Source of the DNA: Chloracidobacterium sp.
Lineage (GTDB): Bacteria; Acidobacteriota; Blastocatellia; Pyrinomonadales; Pyrinomonadaceae
DNA: 64,000 nucleotides
Direction: 5' to 3'
NCBI GenBank assembly: GCA_016720705.1
Contig: JADKKB010000007.1
Coordinates: forward strand, 620,001-684,000
In this document: positions 35,518 through 44,448 of the stretch, in pieces
Layout: each line of letters opens with the position of its first letter
Numbering within the stretch: the first letter of the stretch is position 1
Notes under the pieces: generated by a model
The model's database searches: none
Seen by the model: only the letters and a program-made list of their open reading frames with translations
Told to the model about the DNA's origin: nothing
Program-made: the position numbers and the translations under genes

Positions 35518-36087
35518 ATGACGTCACCGGATCAAGAACAGATCACGCAATATCTGCGCCGTTGGAGCGGCGGCAGCGACGGCGCGCTCGAGGAAATGCT
35601 GCCGCACGTTTACGCCGAACTGAGGATGATCGCTAGCCGCTATCGCCGACGCGAACGCGGCGGAACACTCCAGACGACTGAGATAATAAACGAAGCATAT
35701 CTGCGGCTATCGTCGCAAAACGACGTCGAGTGGCAGGACCGCTCACACTTTTTCGGTGTGGCGGCACGGATCATGCGACATATGCTGGTCGACCGAGCCC
35801 GGGCGAAACTCTTTGGCAAACGAGGCGGCGGCAGCGAACATTTAAGCTTGGACGAGATAGCAGCATTCACACCAGAACCCGATGTTAGTGTGATCGACCT
35901 CAACGATGCTCTCGAACGCCTCGCTGATTTTGACGAGCGCAAGGCACGGATCGTTGAGCTTAGATATTTTGGCGGACTTTCGGCCGCTGAAACTGCGGCA
36001 GTGCTCGGTGTTTCCGAGATCACTATCAAACGCGAATGGCTAAAAGCTAAGGCTTGGCTCTATCGCGACCTCACGGGCGAAGATTAG
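35518..36087 (+). CDS. ECF-type RNA polymerase sigma factor
   Basis: The 189-residue protein has sigma region 2 (LPHVYAELRMIASRYRRRE...TTEIINEAYLRL, RSHFFGVAARIMRHMLVDRARA) and region 4 (DERKARIVELRYFGGLSAAETAAVLGVSEITIKREWLKAKAWL). This is the ECF type common in Acidobacteriota and Planctomycetota, where it is encoded beside Ser/Thr kinases instead of an anti-sigma factor. Here the kinase ATG follows the sigma stop directly (TAG then ATG). The kinase or its substrate probably controls sigma activity by phosphorylation (inference from such gene pairs). Confidence 0.9.
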   Translation: MTSPDQEQITQYLRRWSGGSDGALEEMLPHVYAELRMIASRYRRRERGGTLQTTEIINEAYLRLSSQNDVEWQDRSHFFGVAARIMRHMLVDRARAKLFGKRGGGSEHLSLDEIAAFTPEPDVSVIDLNDALERLADFDERKARIVELRYFGGLSAAETAAVLGVSEITIKREWLKAKAWLYRDLTGED

Positions 36088-39000
36088 ATGGGCAACACGG
36101 CAAATAGATCGAGCAGTGATGCCGAGCGTAAGCGTTGGCAATTGATCGACCGTCTTTTTGACGAGGCGATCGACATCGTCCCGGCGGATCGAGCCGACTT
36201 TATAGCAAGGCGGTGCGCCGGGGACGAAGCGTTAATGCGTGAGATCACTTCACTTTTGGACGCTGCGATTCGGTCAGAAGGACTTTTTGAATCACCGCAA
36301 TTTACCGAAGCCGAGCCGGCCGACGATCAGTTTAAGGGCAAGAGATTTGGTTTATACCGGCTCCTAAGCCTGATCGGACGGGGCGGGATGGGTTCGGTCT
36401 ATCTCGCGGTTCGAGAAGAAGATTTCTCAAAAAAGGTCGCGGTCAAGGTGATCCCGCCGCTGTCCGACTCGCCGACAACTGCAGCTAACTTTCGCCGCGA
36501 ACGGCAGATACTTGCCCGACTCGACCACCCGAACATCGCCCGCCTTCTCGACGGCGGAACATCGCCGAATGGCACTCCATTCCTCGTAATGGAATACATC
36601 GAGGGCAAGCCGATCGACCAATATTGTGATGATGCCGGCCTCACGACCATCGAAAAATTACATATCTTTGAAAAGGTATGCCACGCCGTGAGCTTTGCCC
36701 ATCAGAATCTGGTCGTGCACCGCGACCTCAAGCCTCAAAATATACTTGTCCGCAGTGACGCTTCGCCGATCCTACTTGATTTTGGTATTGCCAAGCTACT
36801 CGAATCGGACGACGGCAATACGGTCAGCGGTTTTGCTCTCACGCCCGATTATGCCGCACCCGAGCAGATCCGCGGCGAGAATATTACTACCGCGACCGAC
36901 GTATATTCATTGGGCGTTATCCTTTTTGAGATGGTCGTGGGCAAACGGCCATTCGCCCTTTCAGGCAAGAGCCTGCCGGAAATGAGTACAGCGATCGGCC
37001 GAGGGCGACCTATCGGGCGCGATGAGATCGAGGACGAAGACTTGCGGGCGATCATAACGCACTCGCTGGCCGCCTCCGCGTCCGAGCGCTATCAGACCGT
37101 CGATGAACTCGGCGCCGATATCGCACGCCTACTCCAAAATGAGCCGATCAAGGCAAAGCCGGCGTCGCCGGCCTATCGATTTCGCAAATACGCTCGGCGG
37201 CATCGTCTGGCGATCGCGGCGGCAGCGATCGCCGTATTGCTGATCGCGGGCTGGGCCGGGACCTTCGCCTGGCAATTCGCGAATGCACGTTTACAGGCCT
37301 CAGCGAACCGCCGGGCGGCATACGCGGCCGAAATGACTCTGGCTGCCAAGGAATTTGAGGGGGCGAACGTGACCCGTGCTGCGGAACTCGTCGATAAGTA
37401 CGATCCCGAAAAAAACCCCGCCGGCGATGACCTTCGCGGATTCGAGTGGTATCTATTGCACAAAATGATCGAACCAAAGGGCCGCATACGCAGCTTGCCG
37501 CACCCCGACGAGGTCTGGTCCACATCGTTTTCCGCAGACGGTAAACTGCTCGGTACCGCGTGTGACGATGGCATCGTTAGGATCTACGGAGTTGCGGACG
37601 GACAACTTGTGTCGCAGACCGCACCCGACAGCAGTGCCTGGATAATGCGCTTTTTACCGGACGGAAAGCGGTTTGCGGTCGCCTCCGGCACATCACGTTC
37701 GCCGTCGGTCAAGATCTATGATTCGGCAACGGGTGCATTCAGCAACGAACTGAAAGGCCACACGGCACGCGTTCGGGCCCTTGCGATCTCGCCGGACGGT
37801 AAACTGGCGGCGACTGGCTCGGCCGACGGAACACTAAGATTCTGGGACTTGGGCAGCGGCAAACAGATCCGTATCTTTAATTATGAAAGGGATGGTCGAC
37901 CAATAGAGGTCAACACGGCCGAGTTTTCGCTCGACGGACGATTCCTGGCGTTTGCAGTTGCCGGAACAGTTTCGACTATTAATACTAGCGACTGGACGCG
38001 GAAGGAGTCAGATCCTGACGATCTGGCGGAACACGAAATCGAAACTTTCGCGTGGTCGCTCGCGTATTCTCCGCTCGGAAAAACGATCGCCGCCGGGATG
38101 TTTTCGGGTGAGGTCGGGCTATTTGATGCTGCGACATTGAAGCTGATCAAGGTACTTCGGCCTCATCGCGCAAATGTAAAGGGCATCGCGTTTACGCCGG
38201 ACGGCAGCACACTGATCACCTCTAGTTGGGACAGAACGCTAATGTTGATCCGGCCGGAAAGCGGCGAGGTCCTCGCTGATCTTAAACCGCATCTGGGGGC
38301 TATACACGATGTCCAAATATCACCTGACGGCCGCACGATCGCGACGGCCGGAGCTGATCTGCGGGTAAATATCTCGAGTGTCGCCGACATCAATGACGGC
38401 CGTATTCCGTCAAGCGAGACGGCCTTTGCCACAGTCAGCGATGATCTGCAGATCATAAGTCATAACTCTCTCGAAAGCCGATTTGGGGCGTGGAACACTA
38501 CCGACGGAACTCCTCAATGGTCATTAAAGAGTCGGTCGGCTTCGAGTACTGCGATATCGTCGGCCATCGGCGGTATCTTTCTGCAGGGTGACTCGATAGG
38601 ACGAATTGCCGTTCGAAGCTCGTCGAACGGGAGTTTGGTCAATGACTTCAAGATCTTTGAACGCCCGGTGACCGCGGTCCAACTATCGCCTGACCACGAG
38701 CGAGCCGTCGCAACCGATACTCGGGGCGGCGTCACCGTCTTTGATCCGTCGGACGGCCGTACCATTTTCGAATTAAATAGCCATACATCGATCGCAAAGG
38801 TCGCCATTTTTTCGCCGGACGCGAAAATGCTTGTCACGGGCGGCAACGACAAGGCAGTTAAGGTTTGGGATATGTCGACCGGTGAATTGATCAACGATCT
38901 TCGCGGCCATACCGAAGCGGTGACGGCAGCGGCATTTTCGGCGGACGGCAAACTGCTTGCGACAGGCTCAGCCGATGATACGATAAAGATTTGGCGTTGC

Positions 39001-39258
39001 TCCGACTGGAAACTCGAGCGCGAGCTCGGCGGCTTTAGTAACGGAGTCGCGTCGATCGTATTTACGCCGGACGGCACCCGGCTCGCAGCGGCCACCGATG
39101 TCGGCCTGATTCGATTTTGGGATCCGTTGGACGGTTTGCAGGTATTTGCTCTGTCGGCGTCTGAGAAAGGCGTAAACAAGATCGCTTTCTCCGACGGCGG
39201 TAAAATACTCGTCAGCATCGATGCTGGTGCCAAGATCAGATTATGGCGTACGGTTTAG
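36088..39258 (+). CDS. Membrane Ser/Thr protein kinase with C-terminal WD40 repeats
   Basis: A short N-terminal helical region (to about residue 85) leads into a complete Hanks-type kinase: Gly loop IGRGGMGSVY, Lys in VAVKVI, catalytic HRDLKPQN at about 210-217, DFG at about 231, and APE-type PDYAAPEQ. A transmembrane helix lies at about 373-396 (LAIAAAAIAVLLIAGWAG). The remaining 650 residues carry about ten or more WD40 blades (SPDGKLAATGSADGTLRFWDL, SPDAKMLVTGGNDKAVKVWDM), enough for two propellers outside the membrane. The gene starts immediately behind the sigma factor stop. The propeller probably senses or binds a ligand (inference). Confidence 0.93.
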   Translation: MGNTANRSSSDAERKRWQLIDRLFDEAIDIVPADRADFIARRCAGDEALMREITSLLDAAIRSEGLFESPQFTEAEPADDQFKGKRFGLYRLLSLIGRGGMGSVYLAVREEDFSKKVAVKVIPPLSDSPTTAANFRRERQILARLDHPNIARLLDGGTSPNGTPFLVMEYIEGKPIDQYCDDAGLTTIEKLHIFEKVCHAVSFAHQNLVVHRDLKPQNILVRSDASPILLDFGIAKLLESDDGNTVSGFALTPDYAAPEQIRGENITTATDVYSLGVILFEMVVGKRPFALSGKSLPEMSTAIGRGRPIGRDEIEDEDLRAIITHSLAASASERYQTVDELGADIARLLQNEPIKAKPASPAYRFRKYARRHRLAIAAAAIAVLLIAGWAGTFAWQFANARLQASANRRAAYAAEMTLAAKEFEGANVTRAAELVDKYDPEKNPAGDDLRGFEWYLLHKMIEPKGRIRSLPHPDEVWSTSFSADGKLLGTACDDGIVRIYGVADGQLVSQTAPDSSAWIMRFLPDGKRFAVASGTSRSPSVKIYDSATGAFSNELKGHTARVRALAISPDGKLAATGSADGTLRFWDLGSGKQIRIFNYERDGRPIEVNTAEFSLDGRFLAFAVAGTVSTINTSDWTRKESDPDDLAEHEIETFAWSLAYSPLGKTIAAGMFSGEVGLFDAATLKLIKVLRPHRANVKGIAFTPDGSTLITSSWDRTLMLIRPESGEVLADLKPHLGAIHDVQISPDGRTIATAGADLRVNISSVADINDGRIPSSETAFATVSDDLQIISHNSLESRFGAWNTTDGTPQWSLKSRSASSTAISSAIGGIFLQGDSIGRIAVRSSSNGSLVNDFKIFERPVTAVQLSPDHERAVATDTRGGVTVFDPSDGRTIFELNSHTSIAKVAIFSPDAKMLVTGGNDKAVKVWDMSTGELINDLRGHTEAVTAAAFSADGKLLATGSADDTIKIWRCSDWKLERELGGFSNGVASIVFTPDGTRLAAATDVGLIRFWDPLDGLQVFALSASEKGVNKIAFSDGGKILVSIDAGAKIRLWRTV

Positions 39259-39278
39259 CTGACGCCGCTAACACAAAT

Positions 39279-39797
39279 ATGGATATTTCGATCAGAAACG
39301 CCGGTATCGACGACGCCGTACTGGTCGCGGTGCTCGCATCTACCACATTTTACGAATCGTATTCGCGGCAGGACGAATCCGACAATCTTGCACAATATAT
39401 CAGCGAATCCTTTGCGGTTGCGGCAATCGTTGACGAGATCCAGGATCCGACATCAACTTTCTTGATCGCATACGTCGATGGCAAGGCGGTCGGGTATGCT
39501 CGACTCATCGACTATTCGACAACCGACGGAGTAAGCAGTGATCGTGTTATCGAATTAAGGCGAATCTATATTCTCGAACGTCTGTGGGGTACCGGTATCG
39601 GTGAGCAATTGCTGACACAATGCGTCAAAACCGCGTCGGAGCGAGGGTTTGACACAATATGGCTCGGCGTTTGGGAAGAAAACCTGCGGGCTCGGCGGTT
39701 CTATGACAAGTTCGGTTTCAAACAGGTCGGCACTCTCACGTTTCCATATGGCGACGTGGTCGGCATCAATCTTGTGCTCCAAAAAAACCTAACCTAA
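39279..39797 (+). CDS. GNAT-family N-acetyltransferase
   Basis: The 172-residue protein starts with ISIRNAGIDDAVLVAVLAS. It has the acetyl-CoA binding stretch RRIYILERLWGTGIGEQLL (GxGxG/A-type) and the later WLGVWEENLRARRFYDKFGFKQVG that marks GNAT motif B. It acetylates an amine on a small molecule or protein; the substrate cannot be read. ATG at 39279 lies 20 bases behind the kinase stop. The upstream in-frame ATG at 39243 overlaps the kinase gene and would add a poor N-terminus. Intact. Confidence 0.88.
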   Translation: MDISIRNAGIDDAVLVAVLASTTFYESYSRQDESDNLAQYISESFAVAAIVDEIQDPTSTFLIAYVDGKAVGYARLIDYSTTDGVSSDRVIELRRIYILERLWGTGIGEQLLTQCVKTASERGFDTIWLGVWEENLRARRFYDKFGFKQVGTLTFPYGDVVGINLVLQKNLT

Positions 39798-39804
39798 ATG
39801 TATA

Positions 39805-40245
39805 TCACCGTTGGGCGGCCAGTTCAGCACCCCATTCGCTGATAGGTTGTGGGGTCGCGGTGGCGGCTTCATTATAAAACTTTGCCTTTGTCGTTAGGCG
39901 ATAGATGCCGACGTGGATGGTCTTTGTCGCCATATCGACCGCGATCGCTGATTCGCTCATCGTGCACGAGTGAGCCTCGCATCCGGTCGTAAACAAAAAG
40001 CCGCTGACATTCTTAAACGGCATTTCGACCGCAAATGATGCCATAAATGCTGTATATCGAGCGCCCAGCAGTTTTCTTAGGCGGGTTTTTACTGCCGGCA
40101 GTTTCAGAAATGCTCCCGGATATTTGTCCACGTATTTCCCGAGGTTCGCCGGCAATGCCGGACTATTCGATTGGGCGTTCGAGATGCTCGAAGCGGCCAT
40201 CGTGATGGAAACTAATAACAAAAACAACACTACATTTCGTTTCAT
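39805..40245 (-). CDS. Exported hypothetical protein
   Basis: ATG at 40245 begins a signal peptide (MKRNVVLFLLLVSITMAASSISNAQ). The mature protein has about 120 residues with FLFTTGCEAHSC, a close Cys pair, then SAIAVDMATKTIHVGIYRL. This resembles small inhibitor- or Ivy-type secreted proteins (a vertebrate lysozyme inhibitor-like GCEAHSC motif), a similarity I note with low certainty. The gene lies 37 bp behind the TonB receptor in the same direction and may be cotranscribed. An upstream start at 40377 inside the receptor gene is rejected. Confidence 0.65.
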   Translation of the reverse strand: MKRNVVLFLLLVSITMAASSISNAQSNSPALPANLGKYVDKYPGAFLKLPAVKTRLRKLLGARYTAFMASFAVEMPFKNVSGFLFTTGCEAHSCTMSESAIAVDMATKTIHVGIYRLTTKAKFYNEAATATPQPISEWGAELAAQR

Positions 40246-40282
40246 TTCCTTAAGTTCCTTGCCGACGCACGCCGGCACACGG

Positions 40283-42991
40283 CTAAAATCGATAACGCAA
40301 CTGTGCCGTAAAGCTGCGTCCGGCACCGTCGACACCCCAGCTTGGGTTACGGTACTGTTGGTCAAACATATTCTCAAACGCCCAGAATATCGTCACCTTT
40401 TCGGCCGCGTTGATGCCTCCGCGAATGTTCGCAAGGCCGTAGCCCGGCAGCGATGTAAACATCGGAGCGGCTACGAATCCCGGGCCGAGAACCCGCGTTA
40501 GAACCTGTGTAATATTCTCGCCGGTCGGTAGCAGCGTGTATGTATTAACATTGCCGTTGCAGGTTCCGGCGGCGTTCGAGGTCAGACCCTGAACGCAGGC
40601 TCCGCGGCGGAAGTAATTTTCGATCTGCGAACGCGATCGAGGCGACCCCGTGCGGCGATCAGAAAGGTCGAGGCTTGACAGTCGGTCCTGCTTGGCGGCG
40701 ATCGTTGAGTAAAATTCCACCCAGAATTTCGAACGATTATATTTAAGGCTCAAGAATGCGTTGGGCGGCGGTGTTCCGCCCTCGATATTAGGCGGCACTC
40801 CGTTCGCTTTGTCGGCAGAGTGAATATAGGTGATGTTGCCACGGGCGGACCAATTATCATTGATGCGGCCTTCGGCCTCGTACTCAAAACCGTAAAGGCG
40901 AGCGTCGGTATAGTTCGCCCGCACCAGCACGGGTGCGGTCGAGAGGCCGACGAAAACGACGCCGCTCGGCAACTGCGAAATGATCGGCTCACTGCCCAGA
41001 AACTGTCCGACTGATCCGGCGGGCAAGATCAGAGACTGTTTGGTGATCGCACTGTTGATGTCGAGTACAAACGCCGTAAACTCGGTGTCAAAACGGCGAT
41101 TTTCGTATCTAACCGAAAAATCGAAATTTTGGCTCGTTTCCGAACGCTGTTTTGAGACCGGAATGCCGGTTGAGACCGCATCGCTGCCGGCGGTCGTGCC
41201 GATCGTCCCGGAGAGTCTTTGCGAAGCAAGATAATCGACCTCAAAACCGTCTCCCGTCAGCCCGAGCGTGCCCAGATCGGTCATACTCGGATAACGAAAT
41301 CCGCGGCCGTAGTTGAACGCGAGGCGAAACTGCTGAGCCAACCGAGCCACCATTCCGACGCGGCCTGACCAATCAGCAACGCGAAGGCTGTCACTCGCCC
41401 AGAGGGCTCGTCCGCCGACGATTGGCGAATCCGAACCCTTTGCACTGTAATGCACTCCGCCGTAACGCAAGGCTCCCGTGATCCTCAATCGATCCGGTAT
41501 CGCTTGCCAGGCGTTCTGTATAAACAACCCGGCCGAATTGAATCTCGCTTCATCCGGAACGCGGGGCCGCGAGATCGTCGTAACGTTTGTTACGGGGTTG
41601 ACGATGAAAGCAGGTGAGTTGATCTGTTCACCGTAAAAATCGCCGCCGAAAAGAAACGTATTGCGTTTCGGCAACTGTTTGTCCAGGAAAAAGCTAAAGC
41701 CGGTCGTCGATGTGCGTTCGTACTGATGTGTGATGTCGGCAAAGGGATTGCCCTGGCCGCCCTGATTTACGCGCTCCTCGCGTTGGCTGTTGTACGAGAC
41801 GGTAAATGATGCCGAATCAAACCATCCGAAACGCTGCTTGACGAAACGGGCGTAGCCGAAATCCAGCATCAGATTTCGAAGGTCGGCGATCAGATTGCCG
41901 TCGCCGCCCAGAAGCTGGTCGAAACGCTTGCCGCCATCCTGTTGTCCGCGTTGATAGTAAAAGATGAATTGGCTATCGGAACGCGGTGCATAATTGATAC
42001 GTGTCGCTCCGCCGTATTGCGTAAAGCCCGTATCGGGACTGCGGTCATAGAGCACATTGGACGGCAGGCCTAGATAGCGTGTGATCGCTGAGTGTGTGTC
42101 GAGTCCCTTGGCCGTCCGCAAAGGGTTGGCGCGGCGGGCACTCAGACTGACATAGCCGCCGAGTTTGTTAGTGCCGTAGCTAAGAAACGCAGAGCTGCCA
42201 AAACCATTATTGGCTGATGTGAAGCTCGGGTTAAATTCGCCGTGAAACTCGGCCTTGTTATCGCCAAAGCGGGCAAATTTGGTAACCATATTGACAGTGC
42301 CGCCAAGCGAGTCGCTGCCGTACTGGGCTCCGTTCGGCCCACGCAGAACCTCGATCGCGGAGAGGTTTGCCCCGTCATTTAGGTTAAAGAACGTGTTAAT
42401 GCCGCCGCGTTGGGCACCATTGGTATAGCGGACGCCGTCGATATAGTTGACGACATTCTTACCGGTCAGGCCGCGAACGACGATCGCCCCGATCGTAGGG
42501 CTTGTCATCTGGACATTGAGTCCCGCCTCCTCTTTACCGACCTGAGCCAAAACCGATGTGGACCGCTCGAGAATGCGCTCGGCCGAGATGATGTTGACCG
42601 CCTGAGGAATATTCTGCCTTTCCTGCCGGCCACCGATCTCGGCACTAACAACGAGGTGTGTCTCGCCGACCGATAAACGGAGTTCCAGGCCCGAGATCGC
42701 CGACGATGCTACCAGCAACGGCTTGATCAATCTGCCAAAGCCATTGGCATCGACCGTGATCTCATACCGCCCGGGCGCCAGATCCTTGAACGTAAATCCG
42801 CCCGACGAATCGGTGAGGTATATGTTCTTAGTCGAAGTCCGGATCTCGCGGAGCTCGACCCTTGCGCCCGTCACGACATCGCCGTTCTGATCGACGACGG
42901 TTCCGCGGACCGAACCCGCGGGAGCAGACTGAGCTAAAGCCGCGACGCTGAGTATAGCGGTAAGCAAAACAGCAGTAAAAATGTGCTTCAT
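40283..42991 (-). CDS. TonB-dependent outer-membrane receptor with N-terminal carboxypeptidase-regulatory-like domain
   Basis: Signal peptide MKHIFTAVLLTAILSVAALAQ. Residues about 27-100 form a CarboxypepD_reg-like beta-sandwich (GTVVDQNGDVVTGARVELRE...GGFTFKDLAPGRYEITVDANG). A TonB plug follows (IPQAVNIISAERILE, VVRGLTGKNVVNYIDGVR, IEVLRGPNGAQYGSDSLGGTVNMVT), then a long beta-barrel ending in the aromatic FTAQLRYRF. The length of 902 residues is standard. It imports a chelate or oligomer across the outer membrane with TonB energy; the substrate is unknown. The queD-like gene lies 30 bp upstream in the same direction, which may hint at pterin/queuosine or metal linkage, though the evidence is thin. 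Confidence 0.93.
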   Translation of the reverse strand: MKHIFTAVLLTAILSVAALAQSAPAGSVRGTVVDQNGDVVTGARVELREIRTSTKNIYLTDSSGGFTFKDLAPGRYEITVDANGFGRLIKPLLVASSAISGLELRLSVGETHLVVSAEIGGRQERQNIPQAVNIISAERILERSTSVLAQVGKEEAGLNVQMTSPTIGAIVVRGLTGKNVVNYIDGVRYTNGAQRGGINTFFNLNDGANLSAIEVLRGPNGAQYGSDSLGGTVNMVTKFARFGDNKAEFHGEFNPSFTSANNGFGSSAFLSYGTNKLGGYVSLSARRANPLRTAKGLDTHSAITRYLGLPSNVLYDRSPDTGFTQYGGATRINYAPRSDSQFIFYYQRGQQDGGKRFDQLLGGDGNLIADLRNLMLDFGYARFVKQRFGWFDSASFTVSYNSQREERVNQGGQGNPFADITHQYERTSTTGFSFFLDKQLPKRNTFLFGGDFYGEQINSPAFIVNPVTNVTTISRPRVPDEARFNSAGLFIQNAWQAIPDRLRITGALRYGGVHYSAKGSDSPIVGGRALWASDSLRVADWSGRVGMVARLAQQFRLAFNYGRGFRYPSMTDLGTLGLTGDGFEVDYLASQRLSGTIGTTAGSDAVSTGIPVSKQRSETSQNFDFSVRYENRRFDTEFTAFVLDINSAITKQSLILPAGSVGQFLGSEPIISQLPSGVVFVGLSTAPVLVRANYTDARLYGFEYEAEGRINDNWSARGNITYIHSADKANGVPPNIEGGTPPPNAFLSLKYNRSKFWVEFYSTIAAKQDRLSSLDLSDRRTGSPRSRSQIENYFRRGACVQGLTSNAAGTCNGNVNTYTLLPTGENITQVLTRVLGPGFVAAPMFTSLPGYGLANIRGGINAAEKVTIFWAFENMFDQQYRNPSWGVDGAGRSFTAQLRYRF

Positions 42992-43021
42992 AAATCTTAA
43001 ATCAATAGTCGAAATTATAGC

Positions 43022-43405
43022 CTAATCGAGCTGATACGTGGCAACACTAGTCGGTGTCTCGTAACAGCGGACCTTATAGACGCTGACGCGATCGTCGCCG
43101 ACCCGACCGTTAACGTACTCCAGAAAGTAGCGTGCTAGATTTTCGGCAGACGGATTGAGTTCCTCATCAAAAGGCGGCAACTCGTTTAGGTTACGGTGAT
43201 CGAGGTACTTCACGATCTCATCGGCAGCCTTTTTGAGGTCGCCGAAATCTATCAGCAGTCCGATATTATTGAGCTCGCGGCCGCGGGCAAATATCTCGAT
43301 CTTGTAATTATGCCCGTGCAGATTCTCGCATTTCCCCTTGTATCCACGCAATTGATGTGCGGATGAGAAATTGCGTTCGATCATTACTTCAAAAAAAGCT
43401 GACAT
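43022..43405 (-). CDS. queD: 6-carboxytetrahydropterin synthase (QueD/PTPS family)
   Basis: The 127-residue protein has the family's zinc ligands in FSSAHQL and LHGHNY, the catalytic Cys in KGKCENLHGHNY, and the Glu in the C-terminal YETPTS. QueD converts 7,8-dihydroneopterin triphosphate to 6-carboxytetrahydropterin in queuosine synthesis. Members of the family also make tetrahydrobiopterin precursors, and the short form here suits QueD. ATG at 43405 is preferred to a TTG six codons upstream. It lies directly upstream of the TonB receptor; other queuosine genes are not in the window. Confidence 0.9.
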   Translation of the reverse strand: MSAFFEVMIERNFSSAHQLRGYKGKCENLHGHNYKIEIFARGRELNNIGLLIDFGDLKKAADEIVKYLDHRNLNELPPFDEELNPSAENLARYFLEYVNGRVGDDRVSVYKVRCYETPTSVATYQLD

Positions 43406-43481
43406 CCCGCCATTATATCCCAACGCCCGCGCGATCTCGAATTAGCTCGCCCGCATTGGCCTCATCGCTCATAATTCGAGC

Positions 43482-43573
43482 TTGTCCCACAAATACTTAA
43501 AGTGGGACAAAAGGTGGGACAAGTTAACTGTTGTGCCCATTGACACAACCGTATCTTGTCCCACTGTCCCAAG
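43482..43573. promoter_or_regulatory. Cluster of TTGTCCCAC / GTGGGACAA inverted repeats
   Basis: Copies lie at 43482-43490 (TTGTCCCAC), 43502-43510 (GTGGGACAA), 43513-43521 (close variant) and 43556-43564 (TTGTCCCAC), with TGTCCCAAG at 43565-43573. Between them GTTGTG and CACAAC form a further inverted pair. The spacing suggests a multi-site operator or a folded RNA leader, but it might also be a remnant of a palindromic element. Confidence 0.45.
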
Positions 43574-43887
43574 ATTTTCAGAATTTTTGTGCCGTCTGTG
43601 TGTCGTCCTGAAAAAAGTTTACAGTTTTATGCTCTTAGTCCTGAAATGGGTTTATAGGTCGGTCTTGCGTTTTCAAATATCCAGCGTCTAATACAATTTT
43701 ATCACACGTGTCAAGTATTAGTGAATGTTGCGTAGATGGGATATCGCCGAATGGTTCCCGCGTTTGCGGTCGAGGTGTTTATGAGAACCGGGAGCGTTAG
43801 CAAGTGGGCTCGTACCAATCGTTAAAGCTCACTTCCTGGATAACTATCAAACTAAAACACGTCCCCAAATCATTGACCGCATTCGCT

Positions 43888-43904
43888 ATTCGCGAATTGC
43901 GAAT
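43888..43904. promoter_or_regulatory. Candidate autoregulatory operator of the HTH/nucleotidyltransferase pair
   Basis: ATTCGC and GCGAAT flank a GAATT centre and end 7 bases before the ATG of the HTH gene. This is a typical place for autorepression by an antitoxin-like DNA-binding protein. Inference only. Confidence 0.35.
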
Positions 43905-43911
43905 GTAAAAT

Positions 43912-44448
43912 ATGGTTATGAACTTGAAGCCTCAGGACATAGTCATATTACTCAAGCTTTGCGGGTATGAAGAGTCAAGACCCGCTTACAGTATAATCGC
44001 GGCCGATCTGGGAATGAGTCCGTCGGAAGTCAATGGCGCATTAAAGCGCCTACAAGCGGCGGGATTGATCCACGGCCCTGAAATGGGCCAGACCCCGATT
44101 CTGGCTGCAACCGAAGAATTTTTGATCCACGGCGTCAAGTATGCGTTTCCCGCAAAACGCGGACATTTTACAAGGGGAATGCCAACGTCCTACGCCGCCG
44201 AACCGTTGAACAGTTTGATCGCTGCCGGCGATGACCCGATACCGGTCTGGCCCGACCCGACCGGCAAGAAACGCGGAATAAGCCTCGCTCCGCTTTATAG
44301 ATCCGTGCCGGAAGCAGCCAAGCGTGATCCCCTGCTATATCAACGTCTGGCAATACTCGATGCGATCAGGAGCGGAGGCGCTCGACAGCGCAAATTGGCT
44401 GAAAAGGAACTAGTCAAGAATCTGAGAAAACGTGATGGCAAACTCTAA
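43912..44448 (+). CDS. Winged-helix DNA-binding protein, putative antitoxin partner of the nucleotidyltransferase
   Basis: The N-terminal 60 residues form a winged HTH (QDIVILLKLCGYEESRPAYSIIAADLGMSPSEVNGALKRLQAAGLI) like MarR-type regulators. The C-terminal part is charged, with PVWPDPTGKKRGISLAPLYRSVPEAAKRDP. The 178-residue protein is followed by a nucleotidyltransferase gene that begins 14 bases inside it. This two-gene order, HTH then nucleotidyltransferase with overlap, resembles AbiE-type and related toxin-antitoxin pairs. ATG at 43912, with a second ATG two codons later. A palindromic operator candidate lies just upstream. Confidence 0.7.
   Translation: MVMNLKPQDIVILLKLCGYEESRPAYSIIAADLGMSPSEVNGALKRLQAAGLIHGPEMGQTPILAATEEFLIHGVKYAFPAKRGHFTRGMPTSYAAEPLNSLIAAGDDPIPVWPDPTGKKRGISLAPLYRSVPEAAKRDPLLYQRLAILDAIRSGGARQRKLAEKELVKNLRKRDGKL

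Larger units (their letters stand above)
43424..43911. other. Intergenic region with nested inverted repeats
   Basis: No supported gene is present. The region separates the leftward queD gene from the rightward HTH gene. It contains a cluster of TTGTCCCAC/GTGGGACAA words at 43482-43573 and an ATTCGC-GAATT-GCGAAT palindrome just before the HTH gene. Confidence 0.5.

Noticed and set aside
38514..39233. 239-codon minus-strand open frame in the kinase gene
   Set aside because: It is a shadow of the WD40 region caused by its repeated codon pattern.
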